Under the pieces are notes generated by a model. That model was not told where the DNA came from. It saw only the letters and a program-made list of their open reading frames with translations, and did no database searches. A DNA stretch of 64,000 bases, taken from positions 46,172 to 110,171 of the forward strand of contig DAOUMA010000009.1 of the NCBI GenBank assembly GCA_034414555.1, written 5' to 3'. This document shows positions 34,229 to 43,582 of the stretch, piece by piece (the stretch's first letter is position 1; every line of letters starts with the position of its first letter). Made by a program: the position numbers and the translations under genes. This DNA comes from CG2-30-46-19 sp034414555 (GTDB taxonomy: Bacteria; Chloroflexota; Dehalococcoidia; GIF9; AB-539-J10).

Positions 34229-34301
34229 CAGTGAGATTATAGCAATGCTGAAGAAGCTCAACAACTGAACAAAATACTATTATACTACTATACTAAGGAA
34301 G

Positions 34302-37300
34302 ATGAATCTTTCATGCTTGCTTTCACTGACGAAGGAACTGCCTTCCTATGCACAGCTGGTGGGGCAGGTAAGTGCTGAATGGGAAGGCAAGACGGTGGTG
34401 CTTGATGCTGCTAAGCCTTATCTCATAGCTGCCCTCCATGAGCAACTCGGCTTACCAATAATGGTGATTGTTGCCCAGCCCGGAGATGCCAGAAAATTAT
34501 ATGAGCAGCTTCAAGTTTGGTGTTCCCCCTCAGCTAATGTTTATTATTTTCCCGAGCTTGATTTCCACTCTTATGACCCTGTTGCTTTGTATCACAGCAA
34601 TACCGTGGTTGAAAGGTTACAAATATTATCGACGTTAGCGTTTGAGCCGGATATCAAGGAGCCTCCTTTGATAGTAGCTTCATTACCGGCGGTAATGAGC
34701 AAAACTACTCCTAAGGAGGGTTTCGTCTCTGCATGCCACGTGTTGAAGCAAGGTATGACTGCAGACCTCCTGGAGCTTTTGCATAGATGGCAAAACATGG
34801 GCTATGAAATGGAGAACATGGTTGAATTGCCCGGGACGGTGAGCCACCGAGGTGGCATCGTTGATATCTTTCCTCCCGATAACAACTTGCCGGTGAGGAT
34901 AGAATTTTTCGGGAATCGAGTAGAGAGCATGAGGTTTTTCAGCCCGATGGACCAGCGGTCAACCCATTTTCTAAACTCGATAACCATTGTTCCAGCTAAG
35001 GAAGTTCCTGCAAATGGCGGGAATATCCTCGATTATCTCCAGGATAACGGCTTACTCATCATCGATTCTCCGCAGGAAATTGAGGATGTTACTCAGGAGG
35101 TGTATGCCCAAATCGAGGAACAAGTGCGGAACAGAGCAGAGCCGGGGGAGAGATTTTCAAGCCTTCCTTGCCTGACTTGGGATGAACTATCGTTGAGACT
35201 GAGAAACAAGAAACAGTTAGTGTTTGATTCCAAGGGTACCGGTGGTGAGCAATCTTTGCCTTTTAGACTGCCTAAAAGCTATGGTGGTAAGTTGGACATA
35301 TTCCTCGATGATGCTAAGCAGATGATTGAACAAAGGCAGCGTGTGGTTGTAGTTAGCCATCAGGCAAACCGGTTAGCTGAGCTTCTTCAAGAGCAGGGTA
35401 TACATGCTTTTCCGACTTTGGAGGTGAATGAGGTGCCTCCTTCTGGTTCGATTTCCCTGGTTCAGGGTTCACTGGCCGGGGGGTGGATTGTTAAGGATGT
35501 GTTGACTCTGCTCACCGATGCTGAACTGTTCGGCTTTGTGAAACAGGCACGTCAGGGCAAAAGGATGCCATTGCAGCATCGATGGCTGTTTCCGCAATTA
35601 ATGCCAGGCAACTACGTAGTCCATATTGACCATGGCATTGCCAGATTTGGTGGGTTGATAAAAAAGTCCGATAACGGTATTGAGCGGGAATATCTTATTC
35701 TGGAATATGCTGGCAATGACCGACTTTATGTGCCTACTGAGCATATAGAGAGGGTCAGTCGATATGTCGGCGGTGTTCCCTCACCAACCTTGAATCGACT
35801 GGGAACCTCAGCCTGGGAAACAACCAAAAAGCGAGTTAAGCAATCAATAGCTGACATTGCTCAGGGACTGCTTGGCCTTTATGCGCAGAGGGAGGTAAGT
35901 CCCGGTTTTGCCTTTTCCGAGGATACACTATGGCAACAGGAGCTGGAGGCGTCTTTTCCTTATATGGAGACACCCGACCAGCTGGAGACAATCATAGCGG
36001 TCAAGGAAGACATGGAAGAGCCCAAGCCAATGGATCGGCTTATCTGCGGCGATGTAGGCTATGGTAAAACCGAGGTAGCTGTTCGCGCCGCCTTTAAGGC
36101 GATAATGAATAATAAGCAGGTGGCTATTTTAGTCCCTACCACTGTGCTGGCTCAGCAGCATTTCATCACCTTCGGGGAAAGGCTGGGAGCTTTTCCGATA
36201 AAGGTGGAGATGCTCAGTCGCTTTTGCTCTGCAGAGAAGGAGAAGGTTATTCTGGAAGGGTTGGCTAGCGGTGTGGTGGATGTGTGCATTGGCACTCACC
36301 GCTTATTACAAAAAGATGTTGTGTTTAAGGATTTAGGTTTGGTGATAATTGATGAAGAGCAGCAATTTGGAGTGGTGCAAAAGGAGAAGTTGAAGCAAAT
36401 GAGAAAGGAGGTGGATGTTCTCACTCTCAGCGCCACGCCGATTCCCCGCACGCTTCACATGTCGTTAACCGGGCTGAGGGACATGAATATTATGGAGACG
36501 CCTCCAGAGCAACGATTGGCGGTTAAAACCTATGTTGGTGCTTATGACGAAGCACTGGTTCGAAGGGCGATATTGCATGAACTGGAAAGAAATGGTCAGG
36601 TCTTTTTTGTTCATAATCGAGTGAGCGGTATTGCCTTTGTGGCGAGTAAATTACAATCCCTGGTGCCTGAAGCGAGAATAACGATGGCGCATGGACAAAT
36701 GGCGGAGGAGGAGCTGGAGAAGGTAATGGCGGATTTTATCCCTGGCAAAAGCGATGTGCTGGTTACCACCACTATTGTTCAGCTGGGTTTGGACATGCCC
36801 AACGTTAATACGCTGATCGTTGACCATGCTGATAAGTTTGGGTTAACCCAGCTTTATCAATTGAGAGGAAGGGTAGGGCGCGGCATCAACCAGGCATATG
36901 CTTATTTCCTGTTTGACAAAAATAAGCAACTAACCTATCAAGCTCATGAGCGGCTGAGGGCTATATTTGAAGCTACCGAGCTTGGGGTTGGATTTAGCAT
37001 TGCCATGAAAGACTTGGAAATCAGAGGAGCGGGCAATCTTCTCGGTGTTAAGCAAAGCGGGCATATCGCTGCTGTGGGCTTTGACCTTTATTGTCGATTG
37101 CTGGCTGAAGCAGTGGAGGAGTTGAAAGCTGATGAGAATGTCATTGCGGTGAGCCAAAGCCCTGAGCGTAGCGAAGGGAAAGCGAAGCAACCTCGTGGCA
37201 AGGAAGTAGCAGAGCAATCTCCCAGCATAGCCCTGCCATTAAGCGCCTATATACCTGAGGAATATGTGGCTGATTTGGATACCAGGTTGAGCCTTTATCG

Positions 37301-37628
37301 CAGGTTGGCAAAAATAGAGCGTATCGAGGAAGTAGGGGATATAGCTCAAGAGCTTGAGGATAGGTTTGGTAGTTTGCTTCAGCCAGTGAGGGATCTTCTC
37401 TATGTGGTGGAGATAAAGGCACTGGCTGCCAAACTGGGGGTAGAGTCTATTTTCACTTCGGGTAATCATGTGGTGGTCAAATTCAAAGAGGGGAGGGAAA
37501 TTAACCGCTTATCCCTGCCTGATAAATATGGCAAGGCAATTAAAGCCGGTAATACCCAGGTGAAGTTAGATATAAGATATTTTGGGAACAAATGGCCTGC
37601 TGTGCTCAGGGAGACACTTCAGGCATAG
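34302..37628 (+). CDS. mfd: transcription-repair coupling factor
   Basis: DNA translocase that removes stalled RNA polymerase at lesions and recruits UvrA. The 1108-aa product has a UvrB-like N-terminal region (MVELPGTVSHRGGIVDIFPP), a CarD-type RNA polymerase-interaction domain (NYVVHIDHGIARFGGL), helicase motifs I (GDVGYGKTEVAVRAAFKA), II (IIDEEQQFG), III (LSATPIPRTLHMSL) and VI (QLRGRVGRGINQAYAYF), and a C-terminal TRCF domain (LPLSAYIPEEYVADLDTRLS). A roughly 20-residue low-complexity insert beginning SPERSEG lies just before that domain and comes from a repeat element. AAGGA precedes the ATG. Confidence 0.96.
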   Translation: MNLSCLLSLTKELPSYAQLVGQVSAEWEGKTVVLDAAKPYLIAALHEQLGLPIMVIVAQPGDARKLYEQLQVWCSPSANVYYFPELDFHSYDPVALYHSNTVVERLQILSTLAFEPDIKEPPLIVASLPAVMSKTTPKEGFVSACHVLKQGMTADLLELLHRWQNMGYEMENMVELPGTVSHRGGIVDIFPPDNNLPVRIEFFGNRVESMRFFSPMDQRSTHFLNSITIVPAKEVPANGGNILDYLQDNGLLIIDSPQEIEDVTQEVYAQIEEQVRNRAEPGERFSSLPCLTWDELSLRLRNKKQLVFDSKGTGGEQSLPFRLPKSYGGKLDIFLDDAKQMIEQRQRVVVVSHQANRLAELLQEQGIHAFPTLEVNEVPPSGSISLVQGSLAGGWIVKDVLTLLTDAELFGFVKQARQGKRMPLQHRWLFPQLMPGNYVVHIDHGIARFGGLIKKSDNGIEREYLILEYAGNDRLYVPTEHIERVSRYVGGVPSPTLNRLGTSAWETTKKRVKQSIADIAQGLLGLYAQREVSPGFAFSEDTLWQQELEASFPYMETPDQLETIIAVKEDMEEPKPMDRLICGDVGYGKTEVAVRAAFKAIMNNKQVAILVPTTVLAQQHFITFGERLGAFPIKVEMLSRFCSAEKEKVILEGLASGVVDVCIGTHRLLQKDVVFKDLGLVIIDEEQQFGVVQKEKLKQMRKEVDVLTLSATPIPRTLHMSLTGLRDMNIMETPPEQRLAVKTYVGAYDEALVRRAILHELERNGQVFFVHNRVSGIAFVASKLQSLVPEARITMAHGQMAEEELEKVMADFIPGKSDVLVTTTIVQLGLDMPNVNTLIVDHADKFGLTQLYQLRGRVGRGINQAYAYFLFDKNKQLTYQAHERLRAIFEATELGVGFSIAMKDLEIRGAGNLLGVKQSGHIAAVGFDLYCRLLAEAVEELKADENVIAVSQSPERSEGKAKQPRGKEVAEQSPSIALPLSAYIPEEYVADLDTRLSLYRRLAKIERIEEVGDIAQELEDRFGSLLQPVRDLLYVVEIKALAAKLGVESIFTSGNHVVVKFKEGREINRLSLPDKYGKAIKAGNTQVKLDIRYFGNKWPAVLRETLQA
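37160..37178. repeat. repeat element inserted in the mfd coding sequence
   Basis: CCCTGAGCGTAGCGAAGGG, with CCCT/AGGG ends, encodes SPERSEG in frame inside mfd. This CCTGAGC-GTAGCGAAGG string is, from memory, a widespread dispersed bacterial repeat. Only this copy was noticed in the window. Confidence 0.5.
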
Positions 37629-37649
37629 ATGTCAGTTAGGTGCTTGCTC

Positions 37650-38210
37650 TTATTTGGTTAATAAGCCAATAGGCAATATCCACCGGCCATACACCGCATT
37701 CAGAACCACCGCAGCAGAGCCATAAACAGCGGCACCACCGCAGATAAGCCCCACCACACCGGCGACTTTGGGGGAGAGAGCACCGAAGAAAACTGCGGCA
37801 AGCAGCCAGAACAGCAACGTTAATGTGGTAAACACAATGACATGAACTTTGGAAATCTTGAATGTACCCACGGTCATGTAAGCGGTGAAGACACCCCATA
37901 AGATACATGTCCAGGCAAGACCTGCACCTGATAGCTCAACTACCCCGAGCCACTGCATAAGGAACATAAAGCTCAAGCCTATCCAGAACACGCCGTAAGA
38001 AATGAAGGCAGTCAATCCAAAGGTATCTCCTCGCCTGCCGTCAATTATGCCAGCGATGACCTGAGCCAACCCCCCCCAGAAGAACCCCCAAAGCAGCGGC
38101 TCTACATTGGTTATCAGTCCTATGTTGTGTATCTGGAGCAGGATGGTGGTAAAACCGAATCCCGCAAGCCCTAGAGCCCCGGGATTTGCCCATTTAACCT
38201 CTTCTGTCAT
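37650..38210 (-). CDS. acetate/succinate transporter, GPR1/FUN34/YaaH (SatP) family
   Basis: A 186-aa inner-membrane protein with six hydrophobic segments. The family signature near the N-terminus appears as ANPGALGLAGFGFTTILL (NPAPLGL in E. coli SatP), followed by the amphipathic and membrane stretches expected. It lies downstream of acetyl-CoA synthetase in the same direction, so the pair would import acetate and activate it. A strong 14-bp stem-loop lies between the two genes and may set their relative expression. No clear Shine-Dalgarno. Confidence 0.88.
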   Translation of the reverse strand: MTEEVKWANPGALGLAGFGFTTILLQIHNIGLITNVEPLLWGFFWGGLAQVIAGIIDGRRGDTFGLTAFISYGVFWIGLSFMFLMQWLGVVELSGAGLAWTCILWGVFTAYMTVGTFKISKVHVIVFTTLTLLFWLLAAVFFGALSPKVAGVVGLICGGAAVYGSAAVVLNAVYGRWILPIGLLTK

Positions 38211-38241
38211 GGTGAACTTTCAGTTTTGTCAATATAAATTA

Positions 38242-38278
38242 ATGGTGCCGGGTGGCTTTGTGTTCCACCCGGCACCAT
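38242..38278 (-). terminator. 14-bp stem-loop between acs and the acetate transporter
   Basis: ATGGTGCCGGGTGG, nine-base loop, CCACCCGGCACCAT: a perfect inverted repeat. On the minus strand it is followed by ATTAATTTATATTG, not a clean T-tract, so it may be a partial terminator or an mRNA-stabilising hairpin protecting the upstream acs message. Confidence 0.5.
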
Positions 38279-38300
38279 CTTTCTTATTCACACCTTGAGT

Positions 38301-40388
38301 TTAAACTAGCACGCTATCCTGTCGTTCCTGGACCTGGTTCCTGATAACTTCCACAATTTCAGGGTTAGCCAGAGAAGTTATGTCGCCACATTTTTGTTGG
38401 TTGGAGATAGCGGCAAGCACGCGGCGCATTATCTTTCCCGAGCGTGTCTTGGGCATATCAGGCACAATATGAACTCTACTTGGCCGTGCGATGGGGCCAA
38501 TATCAGTAGCGACCTTATTTCTGATCTTTTCCTCTAATTCTTTGCTGGGCTCAAAACCTGGCTTTAGAGAGACATAGAGGTCAACTACGGTGCCTTTTAT
38601 TGGGTCTTTCTTTGCCACGACTGCTGATTCTGCGACCTCTTCATTAGTGCCCGCAGAACTCTCTATCTCCTTAGTCCCCAATCGATGACCGGCAACGTTT
38701 ATCACATCGTCTATCCGGCCTAAAATTCGGAAAGACCCATCAGCCGCTTGAACAGCACCATCGCCAGTAAAGTAATAGTAATCACGATAGTCTTTGCTTC
38801 CCAATTTTGAGTACTTGCTATAGTACGTTTCAACATACCGGTCGGGGTCTTTCCATATTGTTTGGAATGACCCGGGCCATGGCCGCTTAATGCATATATT
38901 CCCTGCCTTGCCTGAACCCTTCTCGATTTCATTCCCATCCTCATCGAAGATTACAGGGTATATACCAGGCATGGCTATGCCGCAACTTCCCGGCTTCATT
39001 GCTCTAAGCGCTGGCAAATTGCTGCCGATAACACCTCCATTTTCCGTTTGCCACCAGGTATCGATAATTGTCGCTTCTCCTTTACCAACTTTGTCGTAAT
39101 ACCATCTCCACACCTCCGGTTCTATGGGCTCTCCTACTGTGCACATCAGCTTGAAGTGGTAGTTATATTTGGCAGGTTCATCAGGACCTTCCCTTCTTAT
39201 CATGCGGATCATCGTAGGAGACGTGTGGAATATGTTTACATGAAGGTCTTGAGCTATCCTCCAAGGGCGTCCAGCATCTGGGTAAGTCGGTGACCCTTCA
39301 AATATTACGCTGGTCGCAGCAATGGATAATGGACCATAAACAATGTATGAATGCCCGGTAATCCATCCTATATCGGCAAGACACCAATATGTATCTTCAG
39401 GATGGATGTCAAACAGATACTTTGATGTTCCGGTGACGTAACTCAAGTATCCGCCAATGCTGTGCTGGCATCCTTTAGGTTTTGCCGTTGTACCACTGGT
39501 ATACATTAGAAATAGAGGGTCTGTGGCGGGCTTGGAGAGTGGTTTTACTATTCTTCCCCGATAATTCTCCAACAGGTCGTTAATAAGGTAGTCACGCCCT
39601 TCTACCAATGGGGTGGAAGCGCTATACTTGCCGGGATAGCGCTGCCAGATCAATACTTTTTCAATTTTGGTTTCTTTACACAGGTTAACAGACTCATCAG
39701 CTCTAGCTTTATGGTCAATGAGTTTGCCGTTGCGATAATAACTGCCCATGGTTATTAACACTTTGCTCCCAGCGTCATCTGCCCTCTCGGCAACCGATTT
39801 ACTGCTGAATCCTCCGAACACTTCGGAGTGAATTGCCCCTATTCGCGCGCAGGCAAGCATTGATATCGGCAGCTCAGCAACCATGGGCATATGGAAAGTT
39901 ACTACATCGTTTTCCTTGATTCCCATATCGAGAAGGAGTGCCGCAAATTCATTAACCCTTCGGTAAAGCTCCCTGTAGGTTATGAACTGGTAAGGTTCAT
40001 CCTCAGGCTCGGGCGCAAATATGATTGCTGCCTTATTTCCGTATTTCTGCAGATGTCGGTCGACACAGTTGTAGCAGGCGTTCAACTTTCCACCAATGAA
40101 CCACTTGAAAAAAGGGGGATTACTGGCATCGAGTGTCTGCGTCCAGTATCTATCCCAGCTAAGCATATCACCGTATTCCTTGAAGCACTCGGGGTAATTC
40201 TCTTCCGAAAATCGCTCGTAAATTCCCACGTCAGTCATATTGGCTTGTCGGATAAACTCTTCTTTGGGTTGAATAAGCTCCTCTTCTTTCCAATGAACCG
40301 CGATAGCTTCCTCTCCTACCTCATTGTATTCCCCCAGGCCGAATGGGAGAAATATCCCTTCTTGTCTCTCTTCGAGCGTTTTAGCCAT
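38301..40388 (-). CDS. acsA: acetyl-CoA synthetase (AMP-forming)
   Basis: Makes acetyl-CoA from acetate, ATP and CoA. The 695-aa product has P-loop LMYTSGTTAKPKGCQHSIGG, the DTWWQTENGG motif contacting the acetate pocket, TGDGAVQAADGSFRILGRID and the C-terminal KTRSGKIMRRVL, whose Lys carries adenylation and is the site acetylated in regulated homologues. Start chosen at MAKTLEERQ with AAAGGAG upstream; 11 more codons are open. Acetate uptake is encoded directly downstream. Confidence 0.95.
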   Translation of the reverse strand: MAKTLEERQEGIFLPFGLGEYNEVGEEAIAVHWKEEELIQPKEEFIRQANMTDVGIYERFSEENYPECFKEYGDMLSWDRYWTQTLDASNPPFFKWFIGGKLNACYNCVDRHLQKYGNKAAIIFAPEPEDEPYQFITYRELYRRVNEFAALLLDMGIKENDVVTFHMPMVAELPISMLACARIGAIHSEVFGGFSSKSVAERADDAGSKVLITMGSYYRNGKLIDHKARADESVNLCKETKIEKVLIWQRYPGKYSASTPLVEGRDYLINDLLENYRGRIVKPLSKPATDPLFLMYTSGTTAKPKGCQHSIGGYLSYVTGTSKYLFDIHPEDTYWCLADIGWITGHSYIVYGPLSIAATSVIFEGSPTYPDAGRPWRIAQDLHVNIFHTSPTMIRMIRREGPDEPAKYNYHFKLMCTVGEPIEPEVWRWYYDKVGKGEATIIDTWWQTENGGVIGSNLPALRAMKPGSCGIAMPGIYPVIFDEDGNEIEKGSGKAGNICIKRPWPGSFQTIWKDPDRYVETYYSKYSKLGSKDYRDYYYFTGDGAVQAADGSFRILGRIDDVINVAGHRLGTKEIESSAGTNEEVAESAVVAKKDPIKGTVVDLYVSLKPGFEPSKELEEKIRNKVATDIGPIARPSRVHIVPDMPKTRSGKIMRRVLAAISNQQKCGDITSLANPEIVEVIRNQVQERQDSVLV

Positions 40389-40533
40389 ATTGAGCACTCC
40401 TTTCTTGGTGTTTCTCGTCACTAAGTAAGCATGCCTTAATTAGTTTATTTCAAAACCAAGTCACCCATGATAGCATACCAGTCCAAATAATGCAAAATTT
40501 TGTAACCTCTTCTTTAATGTTTTTAAAGGCATA

Positions 40534-40880
40534 GATTGCTTCGCTCGCAATGACAAATAGAGGTCTCGCAATGACAAATGGGGTCTCGCAATGACAAATG
40601 GGGGTCTCGCAATGACAAATGGGGGTCTCGCAATGACATCTCCTTTTTCTGTCGTTACGAGGCGTAAGTCAGAAATGTGGTTGTCTAATTTATTGGGTAA
40701 TTGTGCCTGATGAATCAGGCAACTACAAAATCCCGAGGCGAAGCAGCTTGCACTGACACCCAGCAGGGGGAATCCTAAATGCTAATGTAGTAGCTATCAG
40801 CTTTCAGCCTTCAGCTTCATAATTGATAGTTTTTTCATTTTTGCTGTGTCATTTTGCCTTTTGACTTTCTTTGAGGTGTC
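40534..40880. repeat. mosaic of dispersed repeats in the 565-base gap upstream of acs
   Basis: Begins with GATTGCTTCGCTCGCAATGA, continues with the tandem array at 40563-40638, then a hairpin TTGCCTGATTCATCAGGCAC-type unit on the minus strand (40707-40732). AGCTATCAGCTTTCAGC (40791-40807) and a CATTTTTGCTGTGTCATTTT module follow. These are inverted relatives of modules at 48930-49030 and 9440-9475. No gene is supported here. Confidence 0.6.
40563..40638 (+). repeat. tandem repeat, about 21-bp period, 3.6 copies
   Basis: Copies of GTCTCGCAATGACAAATGGG begin at 40563, 40583, 40604 and 40625; the G run changes from 4 to 5. A diverged extra copy precedes at about 40545. The core is the CTCGCAATGAC end found in the dispersed repeats. 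Confidence 0.8.
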
Positions 40881-40953
40881 ATCTATTTATCTGAACTACA
40901 TCAGATACCATTCTGGCATGTGTTACGGATGTTGTGAATATCCGGGCAGCGAG

Positions 40954-41721
40954 CTATTCTTCTACGATTGCTACCACGCGAGCCCAACCAGCACTCCCTC
41001 CTGTTACTTTGGCTGGAAAGCAAGCTACTTTAAAGCCAAAAGGGTTGGGAAGTTTGTCCAGGTTTGCCAGTTTTTCAATATGGCAGTATTCTTTTTCTAT
41101 ACCGGCACGGTGTCCTGCCCAGAGGATATTTCTATCTTTCGTTCGTTGGAATTCCTCTTTTATTGCCCAGAATGGTCTATCCCAGCCCCAGGCATCAATG
41201 CCCATGACTCTCACACCTTGCTCTATTAACCATAGTGTGGATTCTCTTCCCATGCCACAGCCGGCATTAAAATATTCCGCCTTGCCCCAGAGCTTGTCAG
41301 CCCCTGTTTGTATCATCACTATATCCCGGGGCTTTATTTGATAGCCAATTTTATCTAACACCTCCCTGAGGTCATCGATGGTGATTAAAGAGCCTTCAGG
41401 CTTATGTCTCATGTCTAGTACCACACCATCGCTATAAAACCATTCTAAAGGAAGCTCATCGATAGTCCTTGCCTTTTTCCCTTCCGAGGTAGGGAAATAG
41501 TGCCATGGGGCATCAACATGAGTTCCAGCGTGAGCACCTAATGTTATGGTGTCGTTGGCCCAGCCCAGCCCTTCTGGAAGGTCATTTTTGCTACAGCTGA
41601 AAACCAGCATCATAAGTTCAACGCTCTGTTCATGTGTTTCATGGGCGACTTTCACCGGAGAGGGGTCGCTGGGGCTTTCCTCAACGGGAATACTTAAATC
41701 TATAATTCTTGTCTTTTTCAT
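40954..41721 (-). CDS. cyclase-family (kynurenine formamidase-like) metal hydrolase
   Basis: A 255-aa member of PF04199. The metal-binding motif HxGTHxDAPxH is seen in GAHAGTHVDAPWHYFP, and later family segments are VIQTGADK-like (IVMIQTGADKLWG) and VMGIDAWGWDRPF. Members hydrolyse amides or lactones, such as N-formylkynurenine. No kynurenine or other pathway genes surround it, so the substrate is open. The start has AAAGGAGG. Single gene, divergent from folD. Confidence 0.87.
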   Translation of the reverse strand: MKKTRIIDLSIPVEESPSDPSPVKVAHETHEQSVELMMLVFSCSKNDLPEGLGWANDTITLGAHAGTHVDAPWHYFPTSEGKKARTIDELPLEWFYSDGVVLDMRHKPEGSLITIDDLREVLDKIGYQIKPRDIVMIQTGADKLWGKAEYFNAGCGMGRESTLWLIEQGVRVMGIDAWGWDRPFWAIKEEFQRTKDRNILWAGHRAGIEKEYCHIEKLANLDKLPNPFGFKVACFPAKVTGGSAGWARVVAIVEE

Positions 41722-41804
41722 ATACCTTTCCTCCTTTCTTTAAGATTTGATATATTCTATTATGTAGTGATTTGGGGTAAAATATCTAGGCTGGGAGGTG
41801 AAAA

Positions 41805-42686
41805 TTGCCAGCAAAGATAATTGATGGCAGAGAAATAGCTGCTGAAATCCAAGAGGAACTAAAACAAAGGATAGATAAACTTAAGGAAGAGGGAATAGTT
41901 CCAGGACTTGCAGCAGTTTTAGTGGGTGAAGACCCTGCTTCTTTATCTTACCTGCGCAGCATTGCCAGGGGATGTGAGAAGATAGGCATATTTATGGAAA
42001 CAATTAAACTAGCTGAAAGTATTGCTCAAGAGGCACTTGAGAGGAAAATTGAGGAACTTAATGAGAACCCTAAATTCCATGGTATTATTCTTCAACTACC
42101 TTTGCCTAAACATCTCGATACCCTTGAAGCAGAAAATGCCATATCACCTGATAAAGATGTTGACGGGACTAATCCGGTAAATATAGGAAAGTTGTTTTTG
42201 GGGGAAGAAACCTTCCTCCCCTCAACTCCTTATGGAGTTCAAGAGCTGCTGGTTCGTAGCGGCCATAGCCCTGAAGGGAAGCATATAGTTATCTGTGGCC
42301 GAAGCAATATTGTAGGGAAGCCGCTAACGGGTATCCTTATTCAAAAGCAAAAGAGGGCTAACGCTACTGTAACTGTTTGTCATACCGGAACCAAAGACCT
42401 CTCCTCAATAACCAGCCAGGCGGATATCCTCATTGTTGCTATGGGAAGAGCTGAGTTTATAACTGCGGATATGATTAAGGAGGGAGCTATAGTTATAGAT
42501 GTTGGTGTTAATCAAGTTGAAATTCCTGCTGGCTCTGGAAAATTTAAGCTCGTGGGAGATGTTGATTTTGAGGCAGTTAAAGAAAAGGCAGGGGCAATAA
42601 CTCCTGTTCCTGGGGGCACCGGTCCAGTGACTACAGCAATGCTGCTGGGTAATACTATTAAAGCTGCTGAGAGACTCAATGTGTAG
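41805..42686 (+). CDS. folD: methylene-THF dehydrogenase/methenyl-THF cyclohydrolase
   Basis: Bifunctional NAD(P)-dependent enzyme interconverting methylene-, methenyl- and formyl-THF. The 293-aa product uses a TTG start with GGGAGGTG upstream. It shows AAVLVGEDPASLSYLRSI (catalytic Lys position replaced by Arg), GIILQLPLPKHLD, SPDKDVDGTNPVNIG, VICGRSNIVGKPL (Rossmann) and PVPGGTGPVTTAMLL. The usual YV(x)xKxK catalytic Lys is YLRSIARG here, which is notable and may alter cyclohydrolase activity. A decayed second copy follows at once, then nfnAB. Confidence 0.93.
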   Translation: MPAKIIDGREIAAEIQEELKQRIDKLKEEGIVPGLAAVLVGEDPASLSYLRSIARGCEKIGIFMETIKLAESIAQEALERKIEELNENPKFHGIILQLPLPKHLDTLEAENAISPDKDVDGTNPVNIGKLFLGEETFLPSTPYGVQELLVRSGHSPEGKHIVICGRSNIVGKPLTGILIQKQKRANATVTVCHTGTKDLSSITSQADILIVAMGRAEFITADMIKEGAIVIDVGVNQVEIPAGSGKFKLVGDVDFEAVKEKAGAITPVPGGTGPVTTAMLLGNTIKAAERLNV

Positions 42687-42687
42687 G

Positions 42688-43570
42688 TAAAATACTTGGT
42701 GGAAAGGAACTCCTGGCTGAAATAAGGGACGAACTTAAACAGAAGATAAGAAGCATTGCAGAGAAGGGAATAATCCCGGAGCTTGCTGGCATTCTCGTTG
42801 GTGAGGAGCAAGGCTCAGTTACTTATATTCGAGGCAAAGAAAAGGCAGGTGAAGAATCAGGCATCCGCTCGGAGGTGGTAAGGTTACCTGAAAATGCCAC
42901 ACAGGAGCACGTGTATAAGGAGATTGAGAAGCTCAACCTGAATGATAAATGATAAAAGTCACGGCATTTTCATCCAACTTCCTCTTCCCAAACATATAAT
43001 TGAAAGTAAAGTTTTGATCTCCATCTCGCCTGATAAGGATGTGGATGGATTTTAACCCATGAATGTAGGCAGAACCTGGCCAGGTCAAGAGGCATTTCTT
43101 CCTGCAGCACCCAGTGGTATTTATGAGGTGCTTATTCGATATGGTTATAATAACTTTAAGGGGAAAATGTGCTGGTTCTGAATGTGGACAACCTGTTCGG
43201 GAAACCCCTGGCATCTATTTTAGTTCAAGAAAAGGAAGGAGCCAATGTGACCTTGTGCCATCCTTCAACGTCAAATTTAGCTTCCTATGCTCGAACGGCT
43301 GACATATTGGTTGTTTCCGTGAATAAGCCAAATTTTATTACCGCTGATATGGTTAAAAAGGGGGTGATTGTAATAGATTTTGGGGCAAACTATGTTGAAG
43401 AATCCTTCAATAAAGGTAAAGGAAAGCTGGTTGGCGATGTGGATTTTGAGGCGGTCAAGGAGAAGGCTGAAGCTATTACTCCTGTGCCAGGTGGCGTGGG
43501 TCCAATGACGGTCACTATGCTTCTGGCAAATACTGTGACGGCAGCAGAAAGGCAAGCAGGAATATATTAG
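42688..43570 (+). pseudogene. folD: decayed tandem paralogue of folD
   Basis: Begins two bases after the intact folD stop. Translating in shifting frames gives KILGGKELLAEIRDELKQKI, ELAGILVGEEQGSVTYIRGK, IFIQLPLPKHII, SPDKDVDGF then a stop where TNP is expected, and LVLNVDNLFGKPLASILVQ. The last 133 codons (from GTG 43169 to the stop) remain open and match the FolD C-terminal half through PVPGGVGPMTVTMLL. At least three disruptions separate the pieces. This is a pseudogene, with the C-terminal half possibly still translated. Confidence 0.85.
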
Positions 43571-43582
43571 TTGAGGTGATGG

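Noticed and set aside
39891..40424. Plus-strand 177-codon frame opposite acetyl-CoA synthetase
   Set aside because: It is a shadow of the conserved N-terminal coding region of acs on the other strand.
40563..40638. Short regularly spaced repeats resembling a CRISPR array
   Set aside because: The units abut one another with no unique spacers, and no cas genes are present; this is a simple tandem repeat.
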